Origin: Marthasterias glacialis
Taxonomy: Eukaryota > Echinodermata > Asteroidea > Forcipulatida > Asteriidae
DNA length: 64,000 bases
NCBI GenBank assembly: GCA_911728455.2
Contig: OU452231.1
Coordinates: 6,354,963 to 6,418,962 of the forward strand
Direction of reading: 5' to 3'
The notes under the pieces are model-generated. The model was not told the origin of the DNA and searched no databases. It worked only from the letters and a program-made list of their open reading frames with translations. Positions 43,173 through 58,100 of this stretch are shown in pieces. Each line of letters starts with the position of its first letter. Positions within the stretch are counted from its first letter, which is position 1. Both the position numbers and the translations under genes were made by a program.

Positions 43173-46100
43173 CTGAAGAAGGAAATAAATGCCAAAGTCA
43201 ATCTTAAACAGTCTACTGCAAATCGGGTTGTCTTGTGGGCTTATGTGGCCCACTTCGGGGGGAACTGCATGGTTTGCAGAGAAACTGGGGGTTTCCCTTA
43301 TCCCTAAATAGATTGCTTTTCTAATATTATACAGTAATTCAGCCTTTTGTAGACGAGGAACCTAACCTACCTGGTAGAACTTCTAGGAAGGCACTCTTTA
43401 CACTATAGCCATTCGTGTTAGCTCCCAGGCATATGTACATCCCGCTGTCCTTCTCTGTAGCTTGTGATATCATGAGTTTGTTCAAGTAAGACCCGTCCGG
43501 GCGTGACCACACCTCCCCGGCGGGCAACACCACAAACTTCTGTCCGTCCATGTCCAGGGTGGCATTGATGCGTTGGTTGGTATTGTGGGGCTCCACCCTC
43601 TTTAACCACTGGATGTGAGGGGGGGTGTCACTGCGGACTCGGCACTGGAATGATGTGGTACCGCCGTATGCGACTGTCGTGTTGACTGGGTGCTCTCCTT
43701 GTAACACCGGCTTGTCGTGCACTTGTTCTGCATCAAGACAAAGACCACGGTTAAAGTAAAAAACTGTGCTTGATCATTCATGCAGATATAAGAGGAACAT
43801 ATGCCCACATAAAAATGTCAGTTTAAAGATATGGTCTACACATAAAGTTGGTACTGGTAGGAACTAATCATTTTGAGATACACTTCAACCTGAAGTGCCG
43901 TCCTTTTAAAGAAAATGATCGAATTCAATCGATTGGTGTGGCATGTGCATTACCGTACAAAAACCGCGGAACTCTTTTTCACCTTTTTCGAAAACAATTG
44001 TAGGTACTTGATGTGTCTCTTTAAAACTAGACAATTGGAATAATTTGTTCAAAAAGCCAATGCTGGCCGTACCACTGTTAAACATTTCTAATTACTTGTA
44101 TTAATATTTTTGTGAAGTTAGTTTTAATGCAAAAAACTGTTAATGGCCTCACGTTTCGACCCTAGTAGAGTCTTTCTCAAAGGCTAAATGACAACACAAC
44201 ACACACATACAAGTATACTGGAGTAACAGAAGCAGTCAAGTAGAAAGAAGTGAAAAAAGAGGAGAGGCAGAATGCAGTCAGAAGATGCAAGGGATGATTA
44301 ATGAATAGGGAGACAAAGGGGTGGGGGTTGAGGGAAGAGTCTGGTTTAACCACAAGAGATTGGACAGAAAAAAAAGACAAAATCAAAGGTGGGACAAAGG
44401 GGACAAAATAATTAATTAGTGAACAAGACAGATTTTAAAATGGGGACATCTGTGGAAAAAGGAGAAGGTAAAGACAAAAAGCAATTAATCATTCCCTTCT
44501 TGGATGTTCAGACCATGGGGTTGAATGGTGTGAAGTTGGTTTTTAATCAGACCTGAATTACATCCAGCCAGAAAGCCTAAATCACCTCTTCTCCTAGGGT
44601 CACTTTTGTAGCCTTTTAGCAGAAACCATTGCTTAGAAACTATTTGCTTTGTAACAAAATGTGTTTGGCACTGATGGGAACTATAGTAATGAATTGGCAT
44701 TTCAGATGGTTGCTGGTGATCTGCAATTTCAGTGCTAATCGTATTTGTGTGCTTAATTTCATAAAGCTGCTTAGCAGAAAGATGTGCTTAGCAAATTTGT
44801 TCTGCTAAGCCAAATTTAGCAGGAAACCAGTTACACACAATATACACTAAACTGTATTTTGGCTGGTAACTTGTGTCTGACAAGCAAGTTTTATCTGTGC
44901 AAAGCAAATTTGTTTGCTTACACGCAATATGAAATTGGACCCAGTAGTATGGCATTTTGTGCCGTGTCCAAGAATTCTGAAAGTAATTTTGTTTTCCAGA
45001 TTGGAATGTTGATATTTCCTGTTTAGATGGCAAAGCTACTGCAATTAAGAACATTTTGGTGGTTTGTTTATTTACAGCTTTTTGTTTATTACAAACTAAC
45101 ATTTAACAGGCTTTTTTCAGAGAATTTGTGACAAAACTGTCAAACCCAAAATATGTATAATCTTACCTACAACCTCCACAGTGTACGTAGCATTGATCCG
45201 TCCATTGCGATTATGAACGACACATGTATATTCCCCAGTATCTGACGGACGTAGGTTGATCAACTTCAGAGTCCAGCTTGCTCCCTCTTCCCCGAGCTCA
45301 GCTGCAGTCAGCATGACGGAGTTCTTCATCCATAGTATCTGGGGTTTGGGGTAGCCCGTGGCTGCACACTTTAGTCTGACAGAGCTATTCAACGGCCGCA
45401 CCAGGTTCTTCTTGCGCATCTTGGACGGCTGCGAAAATTTTGGTTTTGCTGAAACACAGGCAGGGTTGGTGACAAAAGAACAGTTGTTTATTGTACTTTT
45501 AAAAATATGCTTATTGTAAAACCTCTGACAAAAATATTTTTTTCCTGGTTTACTTGAGTCCATTTTATTTCCACAGTATCAACTATTCATGATAATTTAA
45601 ATGGGGAAGATAACATATAGAAAATTAATAATGAATTTATAAGTATAAATAATTAAAAAAAAAAAATTGGGGATACTGAGGGGCCTATAAGAGGAATACT
45701 TATTTGAAAAGGAATAACCTAAAATGACACAACTGAATAAACCTTGAGCTACACAAACTAACAAATATGAGTAACACATACTGCAAAATTTATATTTCTT
45801 TTTTCATTTTATTTACATTTAGCTGCTGATAGTAAAAAAAAAAAATGTCTAAGAGTGTCTCAGAAGAGTTACAAAAGTTAACTCTTGAGAAATTTCAAGA
45901 AAGGGCAAAACAAAACAGAACACTCAAATAAAACACAAACTTGACAAAACTGTTGGCCAATTTCCACCTTCCACCTTTATGACGATTTCAGATCTCTACT
46001 TACTTCCAGTGGGCTTGCTTCCAGTTGGATCGTCAACACTACCAGGCTCCTTCTCCCTGTCAGGCTTTCTAGCGCCCTCTATAGACAAAAAATATCAAAG

Positions 46101-49100
46101 AAGAGAAGATTCATCAGGAACTGTATAATATATCTAAACCATTGGAAAATAGGCAACGACAAATAAAGGCAACAAAAACACAACTGAATTGCAGGAGGGG
46201 GGGGGCACATTTTCTTTTAAGTGTTCCGACAAATTTGTCTGCACTTATAATAAGCCTTGCATATCCCCCCAAAAAGGTGCAAAGAGCCCCCAACTGCCCT
46301 CAAGGTGTGTGCATTCTGAAAAAAAAGCTATACAGCGAAAAGCACGTCTTTAGAAACCCCAAGTAAATCCTCTCAAGTGGATTAAAGAGTGGTAACAATA
46401 ATTTTGTCTGCTCCAAGCTTCCGAGCAGACACCTTCCTCCCACTCCGACACCTCCATACAAAAAGGAGTTCCTCATAACGAATTCATCAGATTAGTTGCA
46501 ATGGATTGCTGGAGCAAAAATCCTCCTCAATAGCAGCATTGAACGATGAGGTTTTGATATGGAATTGTGATCTTTCTCTACCCATCAACATTAACAGTAA
46601 CTGTTTTTGAATTAACTGAAGTGTGGCTTGCATTGCATTAATCGCTTTGCAGTTTCATCAAATTTGGACCAGCTTGTTTACAATCCGAACTTCTCGGACG
46701 ACAGAGTGCTAAAGAGTCCTAAGACAAATTTCACAAAGAGCTAAGATTGATCTTAAAATGTGTATCAATCTTAATTGCTATGCAAAGTGTAATGTCGCAA
46801 TACAAATTAGCATGGCTATATTGACGACTCATCTGAAGATGAATCGTAGTGTTTTGTGAAATCGAGCCCAGCTGGGTAAGCCCCTATATCATTGTTTTTT
46901 TTCAGAAGAGTAAATTCAGTTCCAATCCTCTAGTTTCCAATAAACACACCATTTAACCAAACTCATATCAATTTGTTTATGACCCAAACCGCTCTTATTT
47001 ATTTTTACTTGATTTCACGAAATTTTGTGCATTGTGCGACTGTAACAAAATTAATACATTCAAGCTTGCGAACTGTGTGGAAGGGAGCATTTACAGTACA
47101 TTATTGCATACACACAATACGCATAACGACATAAGTAAGCAGGATTATGAATGGCGGTAATCTTCTTCAATCCTACAAGTACATTAGTACAAGCCTTAAA
47201 ATTGTCCAATCATTAAAAGTTTTAGATAATAAGTTAGACCAGAACCTTCCTCAACAACACTTTTTTTAACCAGGTCACATGGTGGCGCTGTTTGTATTTA
47301 CAGAGACTTGAAAAGAGACTCGGGTTTACTCAACCATGATTTTACACACGAAATGGATATCAATTCTGCCAAAACAACAACATCAATCCTAAAAAACACA
47401 GGCTTTCCCTTTAATAAAAATTCAATATTTTAATCCAGTGTAATGTAGTCATGTTATCTTCCTTATATTCTTTGAAGACGTCAAAGTGTTGCTCCTCTTT
47501 TCAGTTGTGTACAAATAATGACATTGAGGCACCGTTTTTGTTGGCAAATAATGACATCAAGGCACTGTTTTTGTTGGCAATTCACGTAGAGGAAAAATCA
47601 GAGACTGCGTGAACCAATTAAAAAGTAGCACTAAAAAAAAAATGGCATGGTGAAAATGTCATCAAATTAGGTGGTCACTTTTAAGTGAAAAAACGACAAC
47701 ACATCTTCCTACACTTGTCAGCAAGGGATTTTGTGTACATCCATGAAAAATTATTTTTGATTGCAACAACTAAAATAAGCAATAGTGATTTGTGGGGTTT
47801 TCAAATGCTATTTCCTCAACTTCTACAGTATTTCTGATGAAAATAATTCTCTAGAGAATTGGTACCAGTAGGAACTTTATACCCTATCATTTTTTAAATA
47901 AAATTGTTATTATTATTATTTTTTTTTATATTTTTTTTTTTGATAAAAAAAAAGTAAAAAAAAAAAAGCAGTGTGTCTCTAAGCATTCCTGCAGAAACAA
48001 TTGATTCCCGACTCGTTTTTCCTCCCACGGTACCCACTGTTATGTCTGACAGCAAGTATCTAATTATGCAGAATAAACTAATATCAGCCCATGTTACTTC
48101 AGCGCTAGGAAATCAATGCTAATTGAATAGAGCAGGCCTTAATTGGTGAACAAGGCAATGATTTTTTTTTTTTAATAACAACTGTCATATACCCCCTCGA
48201 GATCTTTCCGCAACGCTTCCAAACGGTGCATTACTGACTCTCGGTAATAGAGGAAATTATCTAAAGAAACAACAGACTGGGGTTATGCATGGCTATTTGG
48301 TATCTGTTACTTCACAGCTGTAAAGGAAAGTAAAATTGTTGTTTCATTTTTAATCTTTGAACTTGTCAGTTGCAGTTTTAAATCTAACACTTGCAGTTTT
48401 AAAGATCGTGTGTTATATACATACAAAATTTTTACGAAAAAGGTTCATCACTTCCTTTGAAAATTTTGTGAAATTGTGACGGGTTCACTAATAATCTTAA
48501 AGCCCCAGCTCAACATTGGTAAACTGACTGTAAATGCTTCCATTCTTTGCACGAATCAAGATATTTGTAATAAAACCAACCTGTGAAAATGTCAGCTCAT
48601 TTCGTTATTTCATTTGCGAGAAAACGGTAAAAATTCATTCGGCCATTTTGTACGCATTCCTATAGGCCGAGTTTTCGTCTCACCGAGACGAAAACTAAAT
48701 TTGAATCTGATTTCATTTATTTATTTAAAAATGATAACACTTCAGGCATAAATATTTCAAGGAAAGTTTTCTACCATCATTATCTTTATAACCATGTAAG
48801 GTATATGTAAGTCTGTGAACATTTATGTTTTTCTTCTCACCAATATTCAGCTGGGGCTTTAATAATCAGGGATAAAAAAGTTTTATTTTGATTTTACCCT
48901 ACACCGATACTGTATACTTAGTACTCCCCCCCCCCCCCGAGTCCTGCCAGAAAGAAATGAAATGAAAATCCACAGGCATACTTCTTAGTTTGGATTCGAA
49001 CCCACAACCCCTTCTATTACCCACTTTGGAATGTACTTCTATAATCAGTGTAACTCTATTTTAGTTACTGGTTAAAAGCTGTGATCTACATTGATCCAGT

Positions 49101-52100
49101 AGTCTATTATGTTTACCTTTAGTCGCTTAAATTTTGCAAATGTTTTTCTTCGATTAATTTTTTGCTCTTCTGCTACAATTTTATCGTTTAGCTTTAACTT
49201 GACTTTTTGTTCAGCACTTTGGGGGTTGTCTCTATGTAAGGCGCTTTATTAATTGCATTATTATCATTCTTTCACAACCTAAAGCTAAATATCTTCTGAA
49301 ATATTGGTTGTAGTACGTACGACGATGATAGCTTGCTGGTGTACCCTGTGGGGATGTAAACATCACCACAAACTGGTCATGGTCCAGGAGTATGGGTGAA
49401 CTTCGTGAGGCGGCTTGTAATTTTTCAATTTCAATTCACTTCAATGCATCTTGTGAAAGTGTTTGCAAAATTTCATTACAATTTATGGAATGTCTCTTTT
49501 CACCCAGATACACTTTCCACATCAAATTTTAACACGATATTTTATTTTTCAAATGATACCCCTCATCCCTTACATCACTTTTTTTTTTATCCAATCATCT
49601 GAACTCAACATCCCATTGCAGTGTCTGTCTCCAAGGAACAGCAAAAGAACAGTGACCCTTTGTTCCACGGTTGTTTGTTCTTTCATCTAGTCCAAGCAAT
49701 CCCCTCATGGCTCGCTCCGCACTGCTGTCGTCCCTAGCTGCATCAATTTGATCACAGGCCTGGGTTGACAGAGAGAGAGAGAGGGAGAGAGAGAGAGGGA
49801 GAGGGAGATGGTGTAGGGAACCAGAAGTGCAACACTGCATGGGTACTATATATACCCCCAGACCTAATCAAGTCATGTTTCTATCTCCAGCAATGCAACA
49901 CTATTAATGCACAGTGATCCAGTGCAGTGTGTGCATGAATGGACTGGGCAATTCAACTGCATGATCTATTGCTGCTACGGATGATGAATTGTCATGAGGT
50001 GCGATTTTTAGTGCAAGCAACATCCTGAATACACAGAGTGCTGTGCCAAGGAGGGTGGAAAGGTGGAGGGGGGGGGGGAGCTTGGGGTTTAAGTCTGGGC
50101 AGACATTGGGAGTGATTTGCACAAATAATACAGGAAGCAAATCAGAAGATGCTGTGCACAAGGCCAGTTATAATCTGAGCTGAATAAAGACAGCTTCTTG
50201 GGCCTTAAGGATTAGGGAGGAGGTTGGTGTGGCCTCTTTAATTGCTTCATTCATGACCTGTTTAGCTCATGTTATTGTTCTCACTGTGTGCCTTTGGGAC
50301 GTCTGAGCTTCTCTGGAGCCACAAACTAAATACTAATACTGACTGGCCAACACTTTATTGTCATTTAAATGACTTGTTGTCCGGACTCCAGCACCTTTTT
50401 ACATACCCTCACTAATGTTGCCCTGTGACTTGAATAAACACTGATTTTACTTTCAGTGTTGGGTGCCAACATAGCAGGTTGTTTGCTCAGCTCTTGTTTT
50501 GATTTGGCAGGATCATTGTTCGTAATTACCACAATGTGGTTTTACAATCCATGCTGCATACATTGGTGGGGGAAAGCCCCAATGGTTTGATGTAAAAATT
50601 TGCTTACATTCGGAATCAACATAATATTAACACATAATGGAGTTGAATGACTCATTCCCTAAATGTTACTGGGCAACAGAGGGCGTCATTGCTTTTGCAC
50701 ATAGCCAATCAGATCACGCGCACTGGTGACTGTGCGCCGCGAACACCACAAGTGAAAGCGTGAAAGTGGCAAACATTAGAGCTGTAGGTACGTACACAAA
50801 ACTACAATAATTCAGTTAATTTATCACGGAATATAAACAAGTAATACATCACTATTCATGAATCAAGTGAACAAATTGCAAACAAGCAATCGTTTGGCTA
50901 CACGATTCAAAAAACGTGTTGGCTATAAAACGGGCTCTTTCAAGGTCATCGGTAAAGCGTGGCAATCGCAACAATGAGATCACCCACTAAAGCGACGTAC
51001 ATGGAGTTGTCTTGAAATGACCCGTATTTTGGGAAGAGATCCAAAGTTAAGAAATCAAACCTAACACTATAAAGGAAGAATAACTAACAAGCCCCCACAA
51101 AAACAAAACCCAAAACGCCACAAACAAAAAGAACGGCTCGCAGTTCAAAAGCTAGAAAGAGAATAATATACAAAGGTGAATATTCAAAGGTTTGGGCATA
51201 AATAAACAAAGAGAGTTATGCCATTCTCCAGGATGTAGTGCTACAGTCCAGCTCAAACTATCATCTTTTTGGAACTTAGTTGTGCCCAAATTATACTGCA
51301 AGATTTAAAGAAGACACTCCATTTCACCCACACGAAAATAAAGTTGATTCCACAAAATAAAACCTGCAAAATCAGAGCTCAACATTCCTCACTTGAATAC
51401 GAGATCTCAAAAAGCACTTGAAGGTCTTTAAAAGTCAACTGGCAGACACTCTGAAATATTCCTCAGCAAACAGTCACCACCCACACATGCCAAAAATCAG
51501 TTTGGGGGAAGTTTCTTTGCTTAGACAAAGGGGGAATTTGACAAAGTGGTCTGACTTCAAAGGGGCATGCCGCTAGTGACTTACAGCAACTCTCGAAATT
51601 GACAAGAATACTGTCTGGTCACGGCTGAGGAGGTTTTTAAAAGAATTCTCACAAGTGGCTGCTTGAGACAAATGACTTGTGATAAGAAACACATTAGTTT
51701 ACAAGTCTTAATCCCAGACTTCCTGCTTGAGATTAGGAGTACATGAAACACCTGGGCCCACCAATTTCAAACACTTTTTCTGCTGAGCAAGAATAAGCAG
51801 GATACCAGCCGCAAACGGTACATAGTGTACATACTTGGGGCAGTTCCTGGTAAGCAGAATTTTTTTGGCTTTGCTCATGTTTAAAAATAAATAAGCAGCT
51901 TTGGAAAAGAGAGAATTTGTGAAAGAGGGAATGGATAAATTCCATATCCGACTGCCACTTTCTCAGTGTTTTCTTAGATTTTGTATGGATGTTTTGGACT
52001 TTATTTCCCTTTTCTTCAAAACAATTTCCCTCAAGGAATTGGTAGCTGAAACGTTAATTATTGAACTTTAAATAAACCTTTAAAATTGACCCCACCCGAG

Positions 52101-55100
52101 GATTACAAAACCTGCACTTTATCTTAAAAAATTATTTTGTTGTGCTGATAAAGAGATGCTTCCTGGTATTTCTCAAATTTGTATTTTTCCAATCAACGAT
52201 TCCTTAATAAAGTACACTGCCCCTATAAATGACTTATGCAAAAAACTCAATGCACTTCATTTGTAAGGATTCAACTGCGCAGTAGTAATACACTTATTGT
52301 TGTTAATAATCAAATGAAAATATTGCACGTCCTCCGACAGTGAAGCACGGCTTTTATTTTCACGAGAACGCGTGGTGCCCACACAAGTGCATGCTCGGGA
52401 CTTCAAAAGACCCCAGAATCCTGTTAGGTTCCATTGCATGGCTATTAAGAAAACTCAAACTTTCGCCTGATTGGAATATAATCCGTGTTTATGCAATTGC
52501 TTGAATTAAAAAAAAGATTGTGGAGGGGGGGGAGGGGAGGCGGCAGTCACAGATACATACAAGGTGGCGAGGATGACAGATTGGTGTGACTTTAATTGGA
52601 TTTTCAGCCTAAAATATCATTGTAATGGATATGTGATTATGAGTGACCGACCCTCCATTGGATGTAGTCGTTTGCTGGAAACATGCTGCCTCTGGAACCA
52701 CTAGTCGTGGGAAATTCAAAGCTATCGAAGATGGGGAGGGGGGGGGGGGGGCAATAATCCTATTTTATCTCAGAGGCCCAAACCAATCCATTATGGCACT
52801 TAAGCGTTGCCATTTTGTTAATAACGCTCCTGTACTGACCAATTTGTACTAATGGTTCCCACCTAATTCTTCCGGCCGGGCATGCAGTGATTTCTTTGCG
52901 TGGTCATGAAATTACTTGGTTGTCAGTCGCTGTTGCTGAATTGAGATGTTGTTTACGGTTCTTTCCGAAATTTCAGCTGAAAACATAACACTAGGTTCTA
53001 ATAAACAAAAAAATTAAAAGAAAGCAATACCTGAAAAACCGATACTAGGAAGAAGCCACACTTAAAAAAGCTGGCTAAAAAAGTTCCCATAAGTCTCTTT
53101 GAAATGAAAATCTCAGAAGACTTTTTTCGCTGAACGTAAATGTTATCCTTATAACTTAAATGAAGCAACTTTGGCTACGTCTCCCATTTTGTGTCTGCTT
53201 GATTTTTGTGCGTCATTCTTTGTTTGTGTGTGTGTGTCTGCGTGTGTTTTTGTTGCGTCTTTGTTGTTGTTTTGGGTCGGAGTGACACCACCCTTTGGGT
53301 GAAAGCGTTTTACTTTTTGTCTTTCTCCTAGGCAGCCCAGCCCAGCTTTCGTTTGTCTGTCATTCAATTCAATTTAGTACGAGAAGTTGTTCCAAGTTCG
53401 AGCGAGAAAAAATATTGCAAAAAAAAAACAAACAAACAACCAAACAAACAAACAGAACAAAACAACACAACACCCATAAAATTGCAAAAGATTTGTAACA
53501 TTTCTCGAATGGGCTACAGAGTTGACAATTTCTGACCACTGTCGGACAGTGCAGCGCTGATCTTAATGCAACCACAGACACTCAACATAAATTAATACTT
53601 CATTATCATTTCAGTATTTCCACCACTAACACAGCTCCAGCAGAAAGAGGAATGAGTCCTTCCAAATAACAGCCCAAAATTGTTTACACAATCATGTAAA
53701 GTAAACAAAATGTGTACAGTGCCTTGTGAGGTTGATGTACTCAGCCTGAGGGGATCATGCCAAGAATTTGAAAAAACATGTTGATTGGTCCCATATATCC
53801 CTGAATGCACGCAGTGAACCACCAGACGTCTCCTCCGTAGACACTCCTGGTCGTCCCTATCCACAGTTCATTGATGATGTGGTATGTCAGATATATACAG
53901 TTTCTCTTCTTCCAGCTATCAACTTTTTTTTAAACCTTTGGTATGCAACTAATGACTTCTGGTAGAACCTCTTTGATTACTGATTAGGGAGAACATGGCT
54001 TGGGGGTGGGGGTGGGGGTGGGGGAGGAGATACAAGCATCTTCCCCCTAATTTCAGTGTCATCATTTCTAGCCTGTTGTTTAAAGGGGTTGTGTCGTCAT
54101 GATTGTAGCCGTAAATGGAATAACCCAGTTACTATGCGCCTGTCCACACCGGTGGTAACATCACAGTTTGACAAAGATGGCGACCTTTGTGATTTGCCCG
54201 CAAGGGCGCGTGTGCAGTATCTGGGTGAGAGTTCATCTTTCCATGCACAGCCACAGGCCTGACAATGCAGCCCCTTTAATGATGTTCAGAAACACATAAT
54301 ACATGTCTCTTTTTAACCACAAATTGATCAACTACAGTACGCTTTATAAAAAAAACCTTGCACTGACATCCTGCGCAGCTACTGTCTGCCCATGGTCTTC
54401 TATTTTGTGAGTCAAATTGCGGTGTAAATAAATGATGCGCCGGCATCCCCCAACATGGTGCAACCAAGATTCATCGTGGGCGAGGACGTTACTTGAATCA
54501 GATTAATGTATTAAAGTGTACCTTAAAATCTACATGTACCTTTAAAGGAGGTATAACAGTGCACTTATGTTCTAGTATTAATGAAACATAAGGCTATCAT
54601 TACAACAACAAAAATGAAACTCTAAGACAAGTTATTATGTTTTTACATCGCGTAACAAACCACAACGGGCACTGACTGGGTTTTTGACATGCTTTGTTAT
54701 GCAACAGACAGATATTTTCTTTGAGAAAGCACAGCTGAATGACTCCTGGTACTGAATTCCTTGGTAATTTACACCAGTTCCATTTTAGACCTAAGCAAAC
54801 TTTCAGATAAAAATGTGTTTATTCAAATTTTTCTCTTTCCAGCACCCAAACTATACCGTGTCTTAAAAACAACAGTGGATGGACAGATTTAGCCCTTTGT
54901 CCATTTCAAGGCAAAATTGTAAGTAGTGAGCCCTGACATTAACAAATCACAATAAGGCCTGACCTTTAATCAAATCTGTAAAGGTCGGCATACAAAAAGA
55001 AATACATGCATTTGATTGTTCCCACCACACAATACTTATAATAAGCGTTCTGGCTATTTTAAGCAAGCTGGACTTATTACAGTAATTGGAAAGAGATGCA

Positions 55101-58100
55101 GAAAGCTCTGATGTCCCTATATGTAGTCTTGGCAATTTTCATAATATGGAATATATAAGCAACCTATTCTGAAACAGTCACCTTAGTAATATATAAACAA
55201 GGCTGTCAATGGTACATACAATTATTCACTGATTCTGGCAAATTTATTTCATGCTGTTAAAAAAAAGCCATTGCATACTTTTACCAGAGTATTCTTTTGA
55301 AAATAAAGATTAATTGTTTCCAAATTTTAAACCAACCTTAACTTTTAATTATCAATGAAAAAAAAATGTTTTTGGCTGCTAATGTTTCCGGGAGAAAATG
55401 GAATAATTTTTGTGGCCGATATTTAAACCAATTGTGATCACAACAGGGTCCAGCCGCATCAGTGGTGTTGCATCTTTTATTGGAGGGATCAAACAAAGGG
55501 GGGTGGGGGTGAGGAAAAGATATTTGTAGACAGGGGCAATTTCAGTTGAGGTAAAAACCTGATTTATAGCAGATTTCACAGAGTCCAGAGGCTGACAGGG
55601 GGAAGGCTGGGGGTGTGGGTGTGGTAGTGGTGGGGGGGGGGGGGGCCAGCTTGGCTACGCCACTGAGGCTCATGGTGTAGAAGCTGACTATCTTGCTTGG
55701 CAAACTAATTTGCTGCGATAATTAATTAAGAATGGCCTGACATTTCAACCCAAGCAAAGACTTTCTCAACTAGGCTAAATGACAATGCAACACACGTACA
55801 TACAAGCATTTAAGTGTAACAGTTCAAGCAGTCAAATTGAAAAGGAGTAAAAGAAAAGGAGCAGACAAAGAAGACAAACCAAGAAAAGTAACCAGGACTG
55901 CAAGCTAAAACTGCAAGCTAAAACTTCATGTATTGATTTCACAAGCGCAATGCTCCATTTGACGTTCTGATTGGTAATCAGTTTCTGCTAAGCAAAAATA
56001 CAAGTACTTAGCATATTTATATCATTACACAGGAGGTCTGTAAAATTGGTCCCTGGTCTTCCAATTAGGATTCCTTAACAACTATTGAAAACGATTAGGT
56101 GATCTACATCGAACGTTCTCATGACAGTTCACCCTGGCTCACAAATTACCATTGATCCTACAATTAGGCTCCATTTCAACTTCAATCCCAAAGCAAATTG
56201 AATCCTGTCCGAATTAAACTGAAGACAAAAACAACACCCAAAAAACTCTGTGGTGAAACTACACCTCTGAGAATTCCTCACAAGGGGAAAGGGATATCAG
56301 GCAAGGACATTTGGGAAATCTCATACACTTAAACCCCGTGTCAATGGAAACTGGGAACTGTTTTGATGGAGCTGATTCGATTGGTATCCAGTAGCCAAGG
56401 CAAACCTGTGCTTTACATGGTCATGTAGCCCTGGTAGGGCGCCAGTCTTGGTTGCACTGCCGGGGAGGAAGTCCAACCTTGGCATGTAGTTCTACAAAGA
56501 GCCACTTCACCAGTGACAGTTAAGGAATGATTCTGTCCAGCGATTTTGCATAGCAAAGTATTTAGACTGAACATTTTTTGTGCATGCTGAATGCTAACAT
56601 TGAGTAGCAAATGATAGTTTTTGAGTAGAAACTGATACATTTTGCTTAGCATTTTGCTTAGCATTTTGCTATGCTAGTTGATAAGATACCGACAGTAAGA
56701 TATTGTGCCGCACAGAAGGAAATGTGCTCCTTGAAATGCTTTTGTACTTGCTATGCCATTAACATCATACGTATCTGCACACACACACTTTCTAATGTTC
56801 TCCAGTGGATTTAATCATGTCTTATCGTGGATGGTACTTCCTTCCACTTGAACTAGTCATACATGTATGTAATTCTGCATCGATGTATAGAATGAAAACA
56901 AAGTCAAGTATGCACGGCTGATTGAATGAAGACCATGGTGGCTACCGTGCCGTTTTGACTTTAAACTCAGAAGATGTAGAAACATCTGTAATGTACGTTT
57001 GAAATAAGAACAGACTCCATATGGTTAAACTGTGCTCAGGCGTTATGTCCAAAGAGTAATGTACTCATAACTGCCAGGCCTAATTAAAAGGCGACGCAGC
57101 TTTCCCTACGAGCGCCCCCAACTGTAGACTTTGGGTTACAAGGGCTAAAAATGGACCTCTATTGTCAATACATCCTGTCAACAATCTTATTTGCCACACA
57201 AAAAACAGAAAACAAAAATCCTCAATTCCCTTACTTATTTTCATGAACTGTTATATAATAAAATTGTAGAAACTACAGCTGGGTAAGAAAAATTGTCAGG
57301 TACCACGTGTCCATTGAGAGTACTGAGAGTACAATGTACTTGGTCACCACATCATGGAACCTGACCAAAGATCGCTGTAAATTGTGGGTGTGGAGGTTAC
57401 CCCCTTCTCCCACACATCTGTGGAGTAAATCTGTTCCTTTACAGACTTGTAGACTTGTCCGGGTCAGAAATAACTGTTTAATCAGGTGATTCCTCCACTA
57501 TCCATGGCAGGGTCTAGTACATGTAACTCTCAAGTAGTTTCCATAAGCGACCTTTTGTGGTAGAGCAACACAAAGAGACAAGCAAACATCCAGCCAATTG
57601 TTTGGTGAAGACAATTTCTTTAGCTGAACTGCAAGGGCCCCCCCCCCCCCCCCCCCTCCCTCCATGCAGGTGCAACTTCGACATAAACCAAAATACACAC
57701 TTGAGCTATTTGGTCCGACACAATCAACTGTTTAAAGCAAATGTATACTTAAGCTAAAATGTGTCCAAGTGTATTTCTAGCCACTTAAATACTCTATGCT
57801 AAAAGGTACAGAGGCACAAAATACTTGCGGCTTTATTCCATACGAAAATGACAACTTTGGTCTGACATTACAATTAGTTTTTTAAAAAAAGCTGGCAGTA
57901 AATTTCCAATTGTAATTTTCTTGTCAGCAAGCAAATGTCAACACTGCATAAGGTAGTGTATTCTTGTTGTATAACAATAAGCATTTTTTGTTGATTGATA
58001 ATTTGTCGGGAGAAAAAATTTGGGCAGGTATCCTCAAAGAGTACAACGCTTTTAATTTAATGTTCAATGGTAATTTACTACAGGGCACTTAGAATAGGAG

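Noticed and set aside
44110-44230. An active hammerhead ribozyme in the Penelope-type motif
   Set aside because: The CUGANGA core is replaced by UUGAGAA and there is no NUH cleavage site in the right place; only a related fold is claimed.
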